Below are positions 10,380 through 19,443 of a stretch of DNA of 64,000 nt, in pieces. The translations under genes were made by a program, and so were the position numbers. Source of the DNA: Mycoplana azooxidifex (GTDB lineage Bacteria > Pseudomonadota > Alphaproteobacteria > Rhizobiales > Rhizobiaceae); NCBI RefSeq assembly GCF_014196765.1, contig NZ_JACIEE010000002.1, positions 434,001 through 498,000 on the forward strand. Reading direction: 5' to 3'. The notes beneath the pieces were generated by a model. That model worked only from the letters and a program-made list of their open reading frames with translations. It did no database searches and was not told where the DNA came from. Position 1 is the first letter of the stretch. The number at the start of each line of letters is the position of its first letter.

Positions 10380-10790
10380 TCAGACACCTTCTCCGCTTGC
10401 GCCTTCGTTTTCTTGCGGTCGGGAGACATCGTCCGGCTCTTGCTTGTCACGACCGGACAGTTTCTCGAGTGATGCTGCGATCGAAGTCATCGGCGTTGAG
10501 TAGTCCGGAAACTCGATGAAGGCCAGCAGCAGGGCCGCTATCCAGTAGATGTGGTTGTGGGTGAACAGAGCCAGCAGACACAGAACGGCCACGAGTTCCA
10601 TCTGCACCTTGCTGGTCCGGTGCGCCATGCGCTCGGGCAGGGCGTGGAGCTGAAAATAGAGATTGCCGATCGCGAGAACAGCCACCAGCAGGAAGATTGC
10701 GACGCCGATGAAAAAATAGTCGGTCTCACCTGGAGCGGTGATGAAGGCAGGCACGTGGCTGACAACGGCTGGGTGCATCGCCTGCGCCAT
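10380..10790 (-). CDS. Small inner-membrane protein, DUF3302/YiaW-like
   Basis: Protein of 136 residues with two or three hydrophobic segments (YFFIGVAIFLLVAVLAIGNL, then LVAVLCLLALFTH and IYWIAALLLAFI) and a charged cytoplasmic-looking tail rich in Glu and Asp. In enterobacteria, HlyD adaptors YibH and YiaV are each encoded beside a small DUF3302 protein (YibI, YiaW). The same pairing here supports the assignment more than the sequence alone does. It is the first gene of a two-gene minus-strand operon with the HlyD protein. Confidence 0.6.
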   Translation of the reverse strand: MAQAMHPAVVSHVPAFITAPGETDYFFIGVAIFLLVAVLAIGNLYFQLHALPERMAHRTSKVQMELVAVLCLLALFTHNHIYWIAALLLAFIEFPDYSTPMTSIAASLEKLSGRDKQEPDDVSRPQENEGASGEGV

Positions 10791-11436
10791 CTGGAATTCC
10801 TCGATGCAGTGAAGTCCCTAAATGAAAGATCAACACTAGTCCCGTGCAAGGTCAATAGCAGACCCAGCATCACCAGTCATGTTCCCCACATCTCAATCTT
10901 AGATTGTCGCAGGCTGGCGCAATCACTGAACGTGCAGAGTGAAGTCGTGTCGGCCCCCCGCCCCCACCGCCGGCCGGACAGACGTCGAAAAGATCTGAAA
11001 CGAAAGAACTTTTTGCATATGCCGTCAGAGGTCGCCTGTAACCGTGAGTGGACGGATCAGTTTTTCAAGCTCAAACTTTGCGCCATCGCTTTTGGCAAGT
11101 GTTAGCAAAGATACACCTTTGTCTGCACCCCGCAAGCTGCTACTATTCACTCTGACAAAGTCTAGGGGGTCTATCTGACGACGTCAGGCTTGCTTCATAT
11201 CGAATGAGCAGCGCACGCGCTGGATGCCACATTAATGTCGCCGACATTCGGCCGACAACCGTTCGTGGCGACGTACGCATAAGCATTGCAGAGAAGATTT
11301 CAGCCCCAAGCGGCATGGTGCCCAAGCGACATGGCGTCGGGGTGCGAACGGTTCTGCGCGCCCGCCGCCCGCCGCTTCTGGCATTTTCATTCCGGGCGCC
11401 GCGACGAAAGATCAACGTAGCTAGGAGGACGCGGCA
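10791..11436. promoter_or_regulatory. 646-bp divergent intergenic region
   Basis: No convincing gene. It must carry the promoters of the minus-strand DUF3302/HlyD operon and of aspD. A short palindrome CTGACG-A-CGTCAG sits at 11175-11187 and could be an operator. The ribosome site of aspD (AGGAGGA, 11423-11429) is strong. A small open frame at 11204-11473 overlaps the aspD start and is not supported. Confidence 0.35.
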
Positions 11437-13044
11437 ATGGCAGGGATCGACTATCGGGAATACGAGAAGATGAGTCCGTTCGAGATCAAGGATGGACTGA
11501 TCAAGCTTGCCAAGCGTAGCGCGCAGAAATCCGCCCAGGCGCTCCTCAATGCCGGGCGCGGGAATCCGAACTGGATCGCAACGGTACCCCGCGAGGGTTT
11601 CTTCCTCTTCGGCCAGTTCGCGCTGGTTGAATGCCGGCGCACGATGGACAACCCCATTGCCGGGCTTGCCGGCATGCCGCAGATGAACGCCATCGCCTCG
11701 AGATTCGAGGCGTGGCTGGAAAAACACGCCGACGCACCGGGTGCCGAGTTCCTGAAGAAAATGACAGGCTATGCCGTGAAGACGTTCGGCTTCAATGCGG
11801 ACGCCTTCGTTCACGAGCTTACAGATTCGATCATCGGCGACAATTACCCGGTGCCGGACCGCATGCTTGTGCACGCCGAACAGATCGCGCATCGCTATCT
11901 GATGTGGGCCATGGGCGACGAAGGCACCTCTGCCGGCAAGTTCGATCTCTACGCCGTGGAAGGCGGCACCGCCGCCATGTGCTACATTTTCAAGTCGCTG
12001 ATTGCGAACCGTATCCTGAAGAAGGGCGACACAATCGCGATCGGCACGCCGATCTTCACGCCATATATCGAGATCGCGGAACTGGAGGACTATGCCTTCA
12101 AGGCCGTCTACATCAAGGCGGCACAGGAGCACCGGTTCCAGTATTCGGACGAGGAGCTCAAGAAGCTTGAGGACCCGAAGATCAAGGCGTTCTTCGTCGT
12201 CAATCCGGGCAACCCAACCTCGATGGCGATCGATTCGCCGACGATGAAGAAGCTCGTCGACCTGGTGAAGAAAAAGCGTCCAGATCTGATTCTGCTGACA
12301 GACGACGTTTACGGCACTTTCGTGCCAAACTTCCGGTCGCTCCTCACGGAACTGCCGCACAACACGATCGGGGTTTATTCCTACTCGAAGTACTTCGGCT
12401 GCACGGGTTGGCGGCTCGGGGTCATCGCCATGCACGAAAAGAACATCATCGACGACATGATCGCCAAGCTTCCGGCCAAGGAACTCGAGGCGCTCGACAA
12501 GCGCTACATTTCGATCACGCTGGAGCCGCGCAAACTGAAGATGATCGACCGGCTTGTCGCCGACAGCCGGGACGTCGCCCTCAATCACACCGCCGGTCTG
12601 TCCCTGCCCCAGCAGGTCATGATGACCATGTTCTCGATCAGCGAACTGATGGATACCGAGAAAGTCTATCAGAAAGCCTGCATGGAAATCTGCAGCAACC
12701 GCCTCGCGAGCCTCCTCGAGGGACTGCCCCTGGATGTCCAGCCGAACCCCAACTTCGCCGCCTACTACGGGACGATCGATTTCGAGTTCTGGCTGAGGCA
12801 TTATGTCGGTGAGGACATGGTCCAATGGCTGAAGGCGAACGTTCATCCGCTCGACCTCGTCTATCGTCTGGCGGAGGATCATTCGATCGTCCTGCTCAAC
12901 GGCGGCGGCTTCGAAGCACCCAACTGGAGCGTACGCGTCTCGTTCGCCAACCTGAACGACGACGTGTATGACGATATCGGCCGCGCGGTGCGAGCGGTCG
13001 CGCGAGGCTATATCGATACGTTCAACGCTTCCCAGAAGAATTAG
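11437..13044 (+). CDS. aspD: Aspartate 4-decarboxylase (aspartate transaminase-like)
   Basis: Protein of 535 residues, the usual AspD size and longer than plain aspartate transaminases. It has class-I aminotransferase features: VVNPGNPTS, LLTDDVYGTF, and SYSKYFGCTGWRLG with the PLP lysine near residue 318. The N-terminus (MSPFEIKDGLIKLAKRS…LLNAGRGNPNWIA) is typical of aspartate beta-decarboxylases, which release CO2 and L-alanine from L-aspartate. In lactic acid bacteria AspD works with the AspT antiporter to build a proton-motive force. Two AspT-type antiporters lie upstream in this window, though not adjacent. The ATG at 11437 follows AGGAGGA at ideal spacing. Confidence 0.92.
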   Translation: MAGIDYREYEKMSPFEIKDGLIKLAKRSAQKSAQALLNAGRGNPNWIATVPREGFFLFGQFALVECRRTMDNPIAGLAGMPQMNAIASRFEAWLEKHADAPGAEFLKKMTGYAVKTFGFNADAFVHELTDSIIGDNYPVPDRMLVHAEQIAHRYLMWAMGDEGTSAGKFDLYAVEGGTAAMCYIFKSLIANRILKKGDTIAIGTPIFTPYIEIAELEDYAFKAVYIKAAQEHRFQYSDEELKKLEDPKIKAFFVVNPGNPTSMAIDSPTMKKLVDLVKKKRPDLILLTDDVYGTFVPNFRSLLTELPHNTIGVYSYSKYFGCTGWRLGVIAMHEKNIIDDMIAKLPAKELEALDKRYISITLEPRKLKMIDRLVADSRDVALNHTAGLSLPQQVMMTMFSISELMDTEKVYQKACMEICSNRLASLLEGLPLDVQPNPNFAAYYGTIDFEFWLRHYVGEDMVQWLKANVHPLDLVYRLAEDHSIVLLNGGGFEAPNWSVRVSFANLNDDVYDDIGRAVRAVARGYIDTFNASQKN

Positions 13045-13455
13045 CGGCGCGATGCTGGTTGCTCGATCATCCGGTCGCGCAACGGTGGTGCCCGCGATCC
13101 CCAAGCATGCCACCAGAAAGTGGTAACCGTTTTCGAGGCATGCGGGAAAGCACTGAGCAAAAGCGGGCTGGCAACAAATCGACGTGGGCGGCAAACTCGT
13201 CGGCCCACCTTCGATGCGGCCGCTCACGAGCGTGATACGAGTTATGCGTTCTTGCTCCGGGGCTGGGCAAGTTTTTATAGTATTTTCGCGAGAGAAACGC
13301 AGTAATTCTATCCGCTCCACTAGAAAGCCGCAGTTTCTTGCTTTGCTCTACCCGCACAAACTTGCCGGAGACCGTTGCCGAGCCGAATGCTGCTCCAGAT
13401 GGCATCTTTCCGGGTTTGGCTTCGGGTTTTGCGATTAATCAGAGAGGAGATCGCT
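13045..13455. promoter_or_regulatory. Intergenic region with candidate promoter
   Basis: 411 bases between aspD and the small secreted-protein gene. A candidate promoter is TTGCTC (13252-13257), an 18-base spacer, then TATAGT (13276-13281). I see no gene and no convincing terminator for aspD. Confidence 0.3.
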
Positions 13456-13947
13456 ATGAGAAAAGAGATTGTTGTCGCAATGGCATTGGCTCTCTCGGCC
13501 TCGGTTGCAACCGTTTCGATGGCGCAGTCGAAGTACGGCTCAGCTGCCGGCTGGGATATCTTCGTGAAAGATAGTATGGGGCCCGGATGCCTGATCAAAA
13601 AGGCAAATGCGGATGGCACGCAGATACAGATGGGAATCGACGCTACCACCGGCCCCCGTGGTTACATAGCGCTCTATACCAAGGTCGACGCCAACGTCAC
13701 GTCGGGGGAGAAGCTTGCGGTCCTATTCGATGTCGACGGACAGCAATTCAGCGGCGAGGCGACCGGACAGGTAATGGACGGTTATCGTGGAGCATTCGTC
13801 TGGGTTAACAATCCCGACTTCATCTACGATCTGGCCAAGAAGAAAGTTTTGACGATCACACCGAAGGGAGGCAATCCTATTGCCGTGAATTTGGCCGGGA
13901 CCGATGCCGCCTTCGATGCGCTACGCGCGTGCCAGGCCGCTCAGTAA
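13456..13947 (+). CDS. Small secreted protein, unknown function
   Basis: Protein of 163 residues with a signal peptide (MRKEIVVAMALALSASVATVSMAQ). The mature part is about 140 residues with two cysteines (GPGCLIKK and the C-terminal ALRACQ), which could form a disulfide. The overall layout, with W-D-IF near the mature N-terminus and a final A…AL.AC, recalls IalB-like periplasmic proteins, but identity is not clear. The start at 13456 is set by GAGGAGA and by the signal peptide; a longer in-frame start at 13375 would hide it. It follows aspD in the same direction with its own candidate promoter. Confidence 0.7.
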   Translation: MRKEIVVAMALALSASVATVSMAQSKYGSAAGWDIFVKDSMGPGCLIKKANADGTQIQMGIDATTGPRGYIALYTKVDANVTSGEKLAVLFDVDGQQFSGEATGQVMDGYRGAFVWVNNPDFIYDLAKKKVLTITPKGGNPIAVNLAGTDAAFDALRACQAAQ

Positions 13948-14581
13948 CCGGTGCTGCATCAGCGAGCACGCCCTACGAACTCGTGGCACGGGACTAAGGC
14001 GCGTCGCGATCCTTTGGATTCGCTTTTGGCACTTTACGCCTTTGTTTTACTTTGGAAGGCACGCGCTAGACTGGCCGCCGATTCCGTTGGGGGTTTCCAA
14101 GGGCTGATCGTCCATACGGCGACATTGCTATTGCGGTGTTCAATGGGCGTCCGTCTCCGGACGCCCAAAGGTTGCCTATCTGCTACACATGACAGCAAGC
14201 CAAAGAGGCAGGCGGCCACCGGCACTTTTACACACATTTCATGGCTTAGCGGTTCAAAGGGTCAATGATCCACCGAATTGTTTCCTGGGGTCGGTAACAA
14301 CCAAATAGCGGACAGAGTGATCTGGGGCTAAGGCCACCTTCAACGCAGCGGACTACGAAGTCGGTCCACAGGTGACGGCGGTTATTGGGTATCGGAGCGA
14401 TTAGAGCTCCAACCTCCTTTGTGGGCGGTGGAATGTCCCGGAACCTCGCGACCGTGCTTGCGAAGTTGCAGGCCAACCACTTGAACATTGACGCTGGTCC
14501 AGCGCGCCTGTTCGAAAAGCTGCCTTGTACTCCGACCACGTCGGCGCGTAAAATCAGCAAGTAGTGGGGAGGGCGGGCAGC
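13948..14581. other. Intergenic region with a perfect hairpin
   Basis: 634 bases without a supportable gene. A perfect 9-bp stem with a 4-base loop (GGGCGTCCG-TCTC-CGGACGCCC) lies at 14145-14166; no T-tract follows on either strand, so it may be a factor-dependent terminator or an RNA element. The minus strand is open at 14246-14560, but its product is unfamiliar and it has no good start site. Confidence 0.4.
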
Positions 14582-15025
14582 ATGTTACTTCAGATCATCT
14601 CGGCCGCTGGTGTGTTGCTTACCACAATCTTTATTCACGGCACGGCAGTTATGCTACTGTTCCATATAGGTCAAGGTCCCCTTACCGGTACCCAGAAACT
14701 GGCCGCATCCGTTCGATTGGGCGTCACTTGCTTTTTTGTCATTGGATTCTTGATAGCGCACATTATCGAGATCATGGTGTGGGCGGCGGTGTACCGGCTG
14801 GTAGGCGAACTTCAGAGCTTTGAGGAGGCCGTGTATTTCTCGGCGATTACCTTCGCCACAATCGGGTATGGCGACATTACGCTATCTCCCGACTGGCGAC
14901 TTGCAAGTGCTATAGAAGGTGTGAACGGGATTTTGTTGTTCGGCTGGACCACGGCATTTCTTTTCAAAGTCTCTGAGATATGGTTCGCGCGGAGCGAGGT
15001 TCATCGGGATATCGCTCGATCGTGA
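14582..15025 (+). CDS. Two-TM potassium channel subunit (Ion_trans_2)
   Basis: Protein of 147 residues: membrane segments near residues 2-25 and 40-62, a pore helix (FEEAVYFSAITFAT), the K+ selectivity filter TIGYGD, and a final inner helix (GILLFGWTTAFLFKVSEIW). This is a minimal tetrameric channel without a cytoplasmic RCK domain. The ATG at 14582 follows GGAGGG. A broken copy of this gene lies at 530-838. The AI-2E-type permease gene begins about 120 bases downstream in the same direction. K+ uptake or leak next to acid-stress and envelope genes is in keeping with pH or osmotic adjustment, but regulation is not visible. Confidence 0.88.
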   Translation: MLLQIISAAGVLLTTIFIHGTAVMLLFHIGQGPLTGTQKLAASVRLGVTCFFVIGFLIAHIIEIMVWAAVYRLVGELQSFEEAVYFSAITFATIGYGDITLSPDWRLASAIEGVNGILLFGWTTAFLFKVSEIWFARSEVHRDIARS

Positions 15026-15145
15026 AACAAGGACTTGCACCATGAAATGCGCCTCTGGGAGAACGTGAACCGACTTGCCCAACGATGGCGCCTGTTCCTT
15101 GCCGGGAGGGTCTTCGGCTTCTGGTTCAATTCGGGGGGTGATGTC

Positions 15146-16234
15146 ATGCAAGAGGTGCATAGTGATGGGGGTCAACGCCAGCATGTCGTAGAGACCGCCT
15201 TGGCATTGTTGCTGATGTCCCTGTTGATTGCCGCATCTTTCTGGGTGTTGCTGCCCTTTGTCGGCATCCTGACCTATGCGGTGATCCTGTCCATCGCCAC
15301 CGCGGGGCTGTTTGATCGATTGGTCGAACTGCTGGACGGGAGACGAAAGCTCGCAGCCGTGATTTTCGGCGTCGTCACCGCGGCCATCACCATCGTGCCG
15401 CTGATCTATCTCTGCTCATCCATTGCCAGCTATCTGAGTGTCGCCGAGGCATGGCTCAGGGAGGCCGGTACGCGCGGTATCCCCAACCTTCCCGGTTGGC
15501 TTACGGGACTTCCGCTGGTCGGCGACGACGTGGCGGCGTTCTGGCAGAACCTGCAGCGCGATGGCCTGGTGTTGCTTGAGCGATACCAGCCGCAACTCGC
15601 GGCGATAGGAAAGTGGCTCCTGGCTCTGGGGGCAGGCCTCTTGTTCGCTGTCCTTGAAATTTTCGCGGGTGTGATCGTGGCCGCGATATTTCATGCCTCG
15701 CGCGACCGCGTGCTGGGGTACATCACCGCCATCCTCGAGCACATCGTCGGGCCGAGCGGAAGAGAAGACCTGGCTGCTGCGGGGAAGGCCATACAGGGCG
15801 TAGCAGTCGGCGTCGTTGGAACCGCCGTGCTCGAGGGGGTGCTGGCCTGGATCGGTTTCGCAGTCGCAGGCGTTCCAGGAGCCGTTGCGTTGGCCGCAGC
15901 GACGTTCTTCCTGGCCGTCATCCAAATCGGGCCCTTGCTGGTTTGGGTGCCGGTGGCAATCTGGCTGGGTGCCGAGGGGCAAACCGGTTGGGCAATTTTC
16001 ATGGTCGTATGGGGGATTGTTGCGCTGATGGGGACCGACACCTTCGTCAAGCCCATGCTGATTGCGCGCAGCGGCGAGCTACCGATGCTCGTGCTCTTCA
16101 TCGGCGTCATCGGCGGACTGGCTGCCTGGGGTTTTACCGGCATGTTCATCGGTGCGACGACGCTCGCCGTGCTCTGGACCGTGTTGCAGCTTTGGCTTGG
16201 CGCAAAAGGAAAACGGTCGGCCCCGGCCGCCTGA
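15146..16234 (+). CDS. AI-2E/PerM-family membrane transporter
   Basis: Protein of 362 residues with about eight membrane helices in the AI-2E family pattern: an N-terminal pair (LALLLMSLLIAASFWVLLPF…), a long amphipathic stretch (about 85-165), and the C-terminal helix cluster with GLAAWGFTGMFIGATTLAVLWT. Members export small solutes or act as Na+/H+ antiporters; substrate cannot be deduced. The ATG at 15146, after GGGGGG, starts just before the first helix. A longer frame from 15035 would add an atypical 37-residue leader. It meets the minus-strand DUF2955-like gene tail to tail. Confidence 0.8.
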   Translation: MQEVHSDGGQRQHVVETALALLLMSLLIAASFWVLLPFVGILTYAVILSIATAGLFDRLVELLDGRRKLAAVIFGVVTAAITIVPLIYLCSSIASYLSVAEAWLREAGTRGIPNLPGWLTGLPLVGDDVAAFWQNLQRDGLVLLERYQPQLAAIGKWLLALGAGLLFAVLEIFAGVIVAAIFHASRDRVLGYITAILEHIVGPSGREDLAAAGKAIQGVAVGVVGTAVLEGVLAWIGFAVAGVPGAVALAAATFFLAVIQIGPLLVWVPVAIWLGAEGQTGWAIFMVVWGIVALMGTDTFVKPMLIARSGELPMLVLFIGVIGGLAAWGFTGMFIGATTLAVLWTVLQLWLGAKGKRSAPAA

Positions 16235-16289
16235 GTACGTCCTGCAAGTTTCCGGGGAGGGCAAACGGAACCTCCGAGACCCGCGCTCG

Positions 16290-17318
16290 TCAACTGGCTT
16301 GGCGTTCTCGCGTTTCCGACCTTGGCCAAAGCAATACGGCCAACAGCAGCGCATAGATCAAGGCCGCACCAACAAAGACGATGCGGGTCGCGAAAGATTC
16401 GGCAGCGCTGCCGGGCACCGGTGATACGCCGAGCCCGAACAGGATCAGGAACGTCGTCAGCGCGCCTGCGAACATCTTGGCGTCTTTCGAAGCGGCAGCG
16501 GCGCGTCCGCCAAGGATCAGCGTTACCGCCAGCACGATGAGGAAGATCGAAAACAGGCTGGGGCGCAGCGTAAGGATGGAGTAGGCGACGGACGCCAAGA
16601 TCCCTCCTGACAGATTGACGATCACCAGCCCGATAGCCACGCGGCCGCTCGCAGAGAGATCGAGTTGGCCGAGCAGCGAGGCGACGGTGATGGGAATCAC
16701 GAGCGCTGCGGACAGTTGATCGTTGATCAGGCAGGCCGCGACCGCCACCAGCAGGATTGCCGTATTCGCCAGTGCCCGCCGGTAAGAAGGCGACCGGACG
16801 GTAGCCGACGTCGCCACGGCGCGCGTCGAAGGCGGCTCCGGGATCACCGCATGGGCCAGCCACATCAGAAGCGTGCCGCCGAGAATGCCGGTCACGAGGA
16901 TCGAAAGGATCGAATTCGCAAGGTCCTTGTTCAGGATCCCGATCAGTGGAACCATGATTGCGACCACCTGTACAAGAAAGATCGCGGGACCACCTTTGCC
17001 CGACAACTGCGCCACGAAGCAGAAGAAGTAGATCAGCCCCAAGAGGATCAGGAAGGTCGCATGGCGATCGCCGAACAGGTTGGTCAGCACCATCATGCCG
17101 ACACCCGTGAAAAAGATCAGCAAGGCCGCCCCCAGTGTCTTGCCCAGCGGCATCGGGGCGGTGCTGCCCAACAGGAACTGTGCGGCAAACATGGGCACGA
17201 GGAACGGCACGATCGCACCCATTGCCACGGCGGCGGTGAAGCCCATAGAGACTGCAAACGCTACCCGCAGTCCCTTTCGACGCTGCTCGGCAAGAGGATT
17301 GTGGCGATCAGCCCACAT
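16290..17318 (-). CDS. DUF2955/FUSC-like inner-membrane protein
   Basis: Protein of 342 residues with about ten hydrophobic segments in two halves, a pattern shared by the aromatic-acid-exporter/FUSC superfamily (N-terminal motif KGLRVAFAVSMGFTAAVAMG). Its ATG lies inside the end of the HlyD gene upstream (11-base overlap), so the two are translationally coupled. The pair resembles AaeA/AaeB-type efflux units: an adaptor plus a non-ABC, proton-driven inner-membrane pump. Substrate unknown. Confidence 0.7.
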   Translation of the reverse strand: MWADRHNPLAEQRRKGLRVAFAVSMGFTAAVAMGAIVPFLVPMFAAQFLLGSTAPMPLGKTLGAALLIFFTGVGMMVLTNLFGDRHATFLILLGLIYFFCFVAQLSGKGGPAIFLVQVVAIMVPLIGILNKDLANSILSILVTGILGGTLLMWLAHAVIPEPPSTRAVATSATVRSPSYRRALANTAILLVAVAACLINDQLSAALVIPITVASLLGQLDLSASGRVAIGLVIVNLSGGILASVAYSILTLRPSLFSIFLIVLAVTLILGGRAAAASKDAKMFAGALTTFLILFGLGVSPVPGSAAESFATRIVFVGAALIYALLLAVLLWPRSETRERQAS

Positions 17319-18411
17319 AGGTCAGCACTGACACGATGCGGATCCAAAGCCAGCCCCAGGCATTGGTTATCGGATGATCCCCGGTGTAGATGACGACGTT
17401 CGCCTGTGAGCCATAGCGGATCCCTTGAGGACGCTCCCCGTCCAGAACCAACCTGACGGGAAAGCGCTGCGCCTCCCTGACCCAGCCGGTGTCGTTTCGG
17501 ATCGTCGGCAGTCCTGTCCCCGGATCGGTCCCCTCCTGCGATACGCCGGCGCCGATGCTTTCGACCCTGGCAGGAAAGAGCCGTCCGGGCAGTGCATCGA
17601 AAAGAACCTCCGCCCGGTTGCCGATGGCGACATTCTCCAGGCTGTTCTCCTTGAAGGCGGCATTGATCCAGAACGTTCCGATATCTATGAACGTCATCGC
17701 CGGCTGGCCCGCCGTGACGACCTTGCCGATCGAGAGCTGCAGATTGGTGATGGCGCCCGCTGACGGCGCGCGGACGGTCGTGCGCAACAGATCGAGCCGG
17801 GCGAGTTCCAGTGCCGCGAGCGCCTCGCGAATCTGCGGATTGTCCTGGCCGGCTGGACCAAGCTCCTCCCTGGCTTTGGCAAGTTCCGCCTCCGCCCCCG
17901 AAACCGACGCCTCGGCCTGATCGTAAGCGGTCTTGGTCGCATCGTACCGGGCCTCGGGGTACACCCCCTGCCTCACCAGTCCGCTCGCCCGGGCCACCTC
18001 GTCGCGCATATGGTCGCGTTCCGCCTGTGCCTGCACCAGCTTGGCCTGCGCGGAATCGACAGCTGCGGTCGACGCACCGATGCTTTGGCCTACGCTCTCC
18101 AGCGCGGCTTCTGCATCCTCAACGGCGAGCTCGAATTGATCAGGATCGATGCGGAAAAGGACCTGGTTGGCTTCCACCCACGAATTGTCGGAAACGTTGA
18201 CCTCGATTACCTGTCCCGTCACTTCAGCCGCGATGCCCACGACATAGGCCTGGGCCTGCGCCTGGGACGTGGAAGGCGTCCGTCTTTCCATGAAGACGGA
18301 CAGCACGAAGAGGACGAGTGCCAGGAGGACGATGATGAGTGCTGTCCTGCGCAACGGATTGCGATTAGCGGCGACAGCATCGGCCTGATCTGAAAGCGGC
18401 TTCGAATCCAC
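17308..18411 (-). CDS. HlyD/EmrA-family adaptor protein
   Basis: Protein of about 367 residues: short cytoplasmic tail, one membrane anchor (LRRTALIIVLLALVLFVLSVF), lipoyl hairpin (AYVVGIAAEVTGQVIEVNVSDNSWVEANQVLF), a coiled coil (about 95-190), the second lipoyl half (VRAPSAGAITNLQLSIGKVV) and a beta-barrel. I prefer the GTG at 18411 because AAGGAAG precedes it; a TTG at 18426 is the alternative. First gene of an operon with the DUF2955-like protein, forming a two-part efflux unit. Confidence 0.83.
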   Translation of the reverse strand: MDSKPLSDQADAVAANRNPLRRTALIIVLLALVLFVLSVFMERRTPSTSQAQAQAYVVGIAAEVTGQVIEVNVSDNSWVEANQVLFRIDPDQFELAVEDAEAALESVGQSIGASTAAVDSAQAKLVQAQAERDHMRDEVARASGLVRQGVYPEARYDATKTAYDQAEASVSGAEAELAKAREELGPAGQDNPQIREALAALELARLDLLRTTVRAPSAGAITNLQLSIGKVVTAGQPAMTFIDIGTFWINAAFKENSLENVAIGNRAEVLFDALPGRLFPARVESIGAGVSQEGTDPGTGLPTIRNDTGWVREAQRFPVRLVLDGERPQGIRYGSQANVVIYTGDHPITNAWGWLWIRIVSVLTYVG

Positions 18412-18573
18412 GGCTGCTTCCTTCAAATGACACTGTTCTTAGAGCCCGCGGCGCTTCGGCGCGGCGTTCGCATATTATACCTTGCCAGAAGAGAGGTGAT
18501 GCGAATAGGGGGGCGGGTACCGCGGCCTGCTTTGTCTTTTCGGGTCGCGCAGACGCCTTCACGCGCCGGCATG

Positions 18574-19380
18574 TCATCCTTTCTTTTCCGGCGGGATCTC
18601 CCTGCTGAAAAACTCGAGTGCGCTCCTCGTTTTCGTCTCGTCGCTCGGCTCGGCCGCGACGCCGCACTTGCCCAGGAAGGCCCGGAATTCCACAGCCACC
18701 TGAAAGGCCTCGTCGGGTCTGCATTTCGTCGAGATCTCGAAGATGCGGGATCCGTCCGGGTAGAGCCATAGTTCGACCGTCACCCGGCGATTGAAGTCCT
18801 TCGGCTGATATTTTATGCGGAGAAGGTAGGTCGGTCCCAGCGCCACAAGGGAGTCCAGCGTGATGCCCACAGGAGCGTGTGCCTGGTAGAAGGCGCGCTG
18901 TTCTCGGGAAAACAGCGGCTCGAGCGGCGATCGGCCTTCCGTGACATCGAGCACCTCCTGGCCCGTGCATACGCCCTTGTAGGAGGCCGAACAGACGTAC
19001 CCACCCGGCATGGCGTCGAGTTCTATCTTGAAGCCCGGCACGCGGCGGAGCTCGGGATCGATCGTTTCCGGATCGACGGGGCGGAGCTTGACGACGGTAT
19101 CCCCACCGCCGCCCTGGATTCTCCGGGCGCGCACGACCACGCCTGCCTTGTTCAGCGCGAGGTCGGGCGTATCGAAGAAATAGGCCTGCCTCGGTTCGGC
19201 CTCGACCGGGTCGAAGCGGAGTCCCTTGACCGCCGCGCGATGGCCCATGTCGGGAACCATCAGCTTGAGCTCGACGCTGGTCGACCCCTTCAGGAGTTCC
19301 AGCACCTTGAGCGCATCCTCGCCCGACATGGTCGTCGCTTTAGTGGTTTGAGGCGATTCTACTGTCTTGAGGGTAGCCAT
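18574..19380 (-). CDS. CYTH-domain (triphosphate tunnel) protein
   Basis: Protein of 268 residues recognisable as CYTH superfamily: first strand SVELKLMV near residue 35, then AYFFDTPDLALNKAGVVVRAR, DTVVKLRP and later FKIELDA. CYTH proteins bind triphosphate or polyphosphate chains inside an eight-strand tunnel with divalent metal; members include thiamine triphosphatase, class IV adenylate cyclase and VTC polyphosphate polymerase. The first-strand ExExK signature is reduced here to a single E-L-K, so catalytic ability is uncertain. The neighbouring gene (19444) has a CYTH-like domain fused to an exopolyphosphatase, which makes polyphosphate the likeliest theme. Confidence 0.72.
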   Translation of the reverse strand: MATLKTVESPQTTKATTMSGEDALKVLELLKGSTSVELKLMVPDMGHRAAVKGLRFDPVEAEPRQAYFFDTPDLALNKAGVVVRARRIQGGGGDTVVKLRPVDPETIDPELRRVPGFKIELDAMPGGYVCSASYKGVCTGQEVLDVTEGRSPLEPLFSREQRAFYQAHAPVGITLDSLVALGPTYLLRIKYQPKDFNRRVTVELWLYPDGSRIFEISTKCRPDEAFQVAVEFRAFLGKCGVAAEPSDETKTRSALEFFSREIPPEKKG

Positions 19381-19443
19381 CTTGTCCCCCTGGGTATCCG
19401 GTAATGTCCATCACCTGACTTGCCGACGCCTATTTGCCTTCGC

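Noticed and set aside
11143-13320. 725-codon minus-strand frame over aspD
   Set aside because: Antisense to AspD, which has clear PLP-enzyme motifs and a strong ribosome site.
14246-14560. 104-codon minus-strand ORF between the secreted protein and K+ channel
   Set aside because: No family, no ribosome site, odd composition; retained only as a remark in the gap description.
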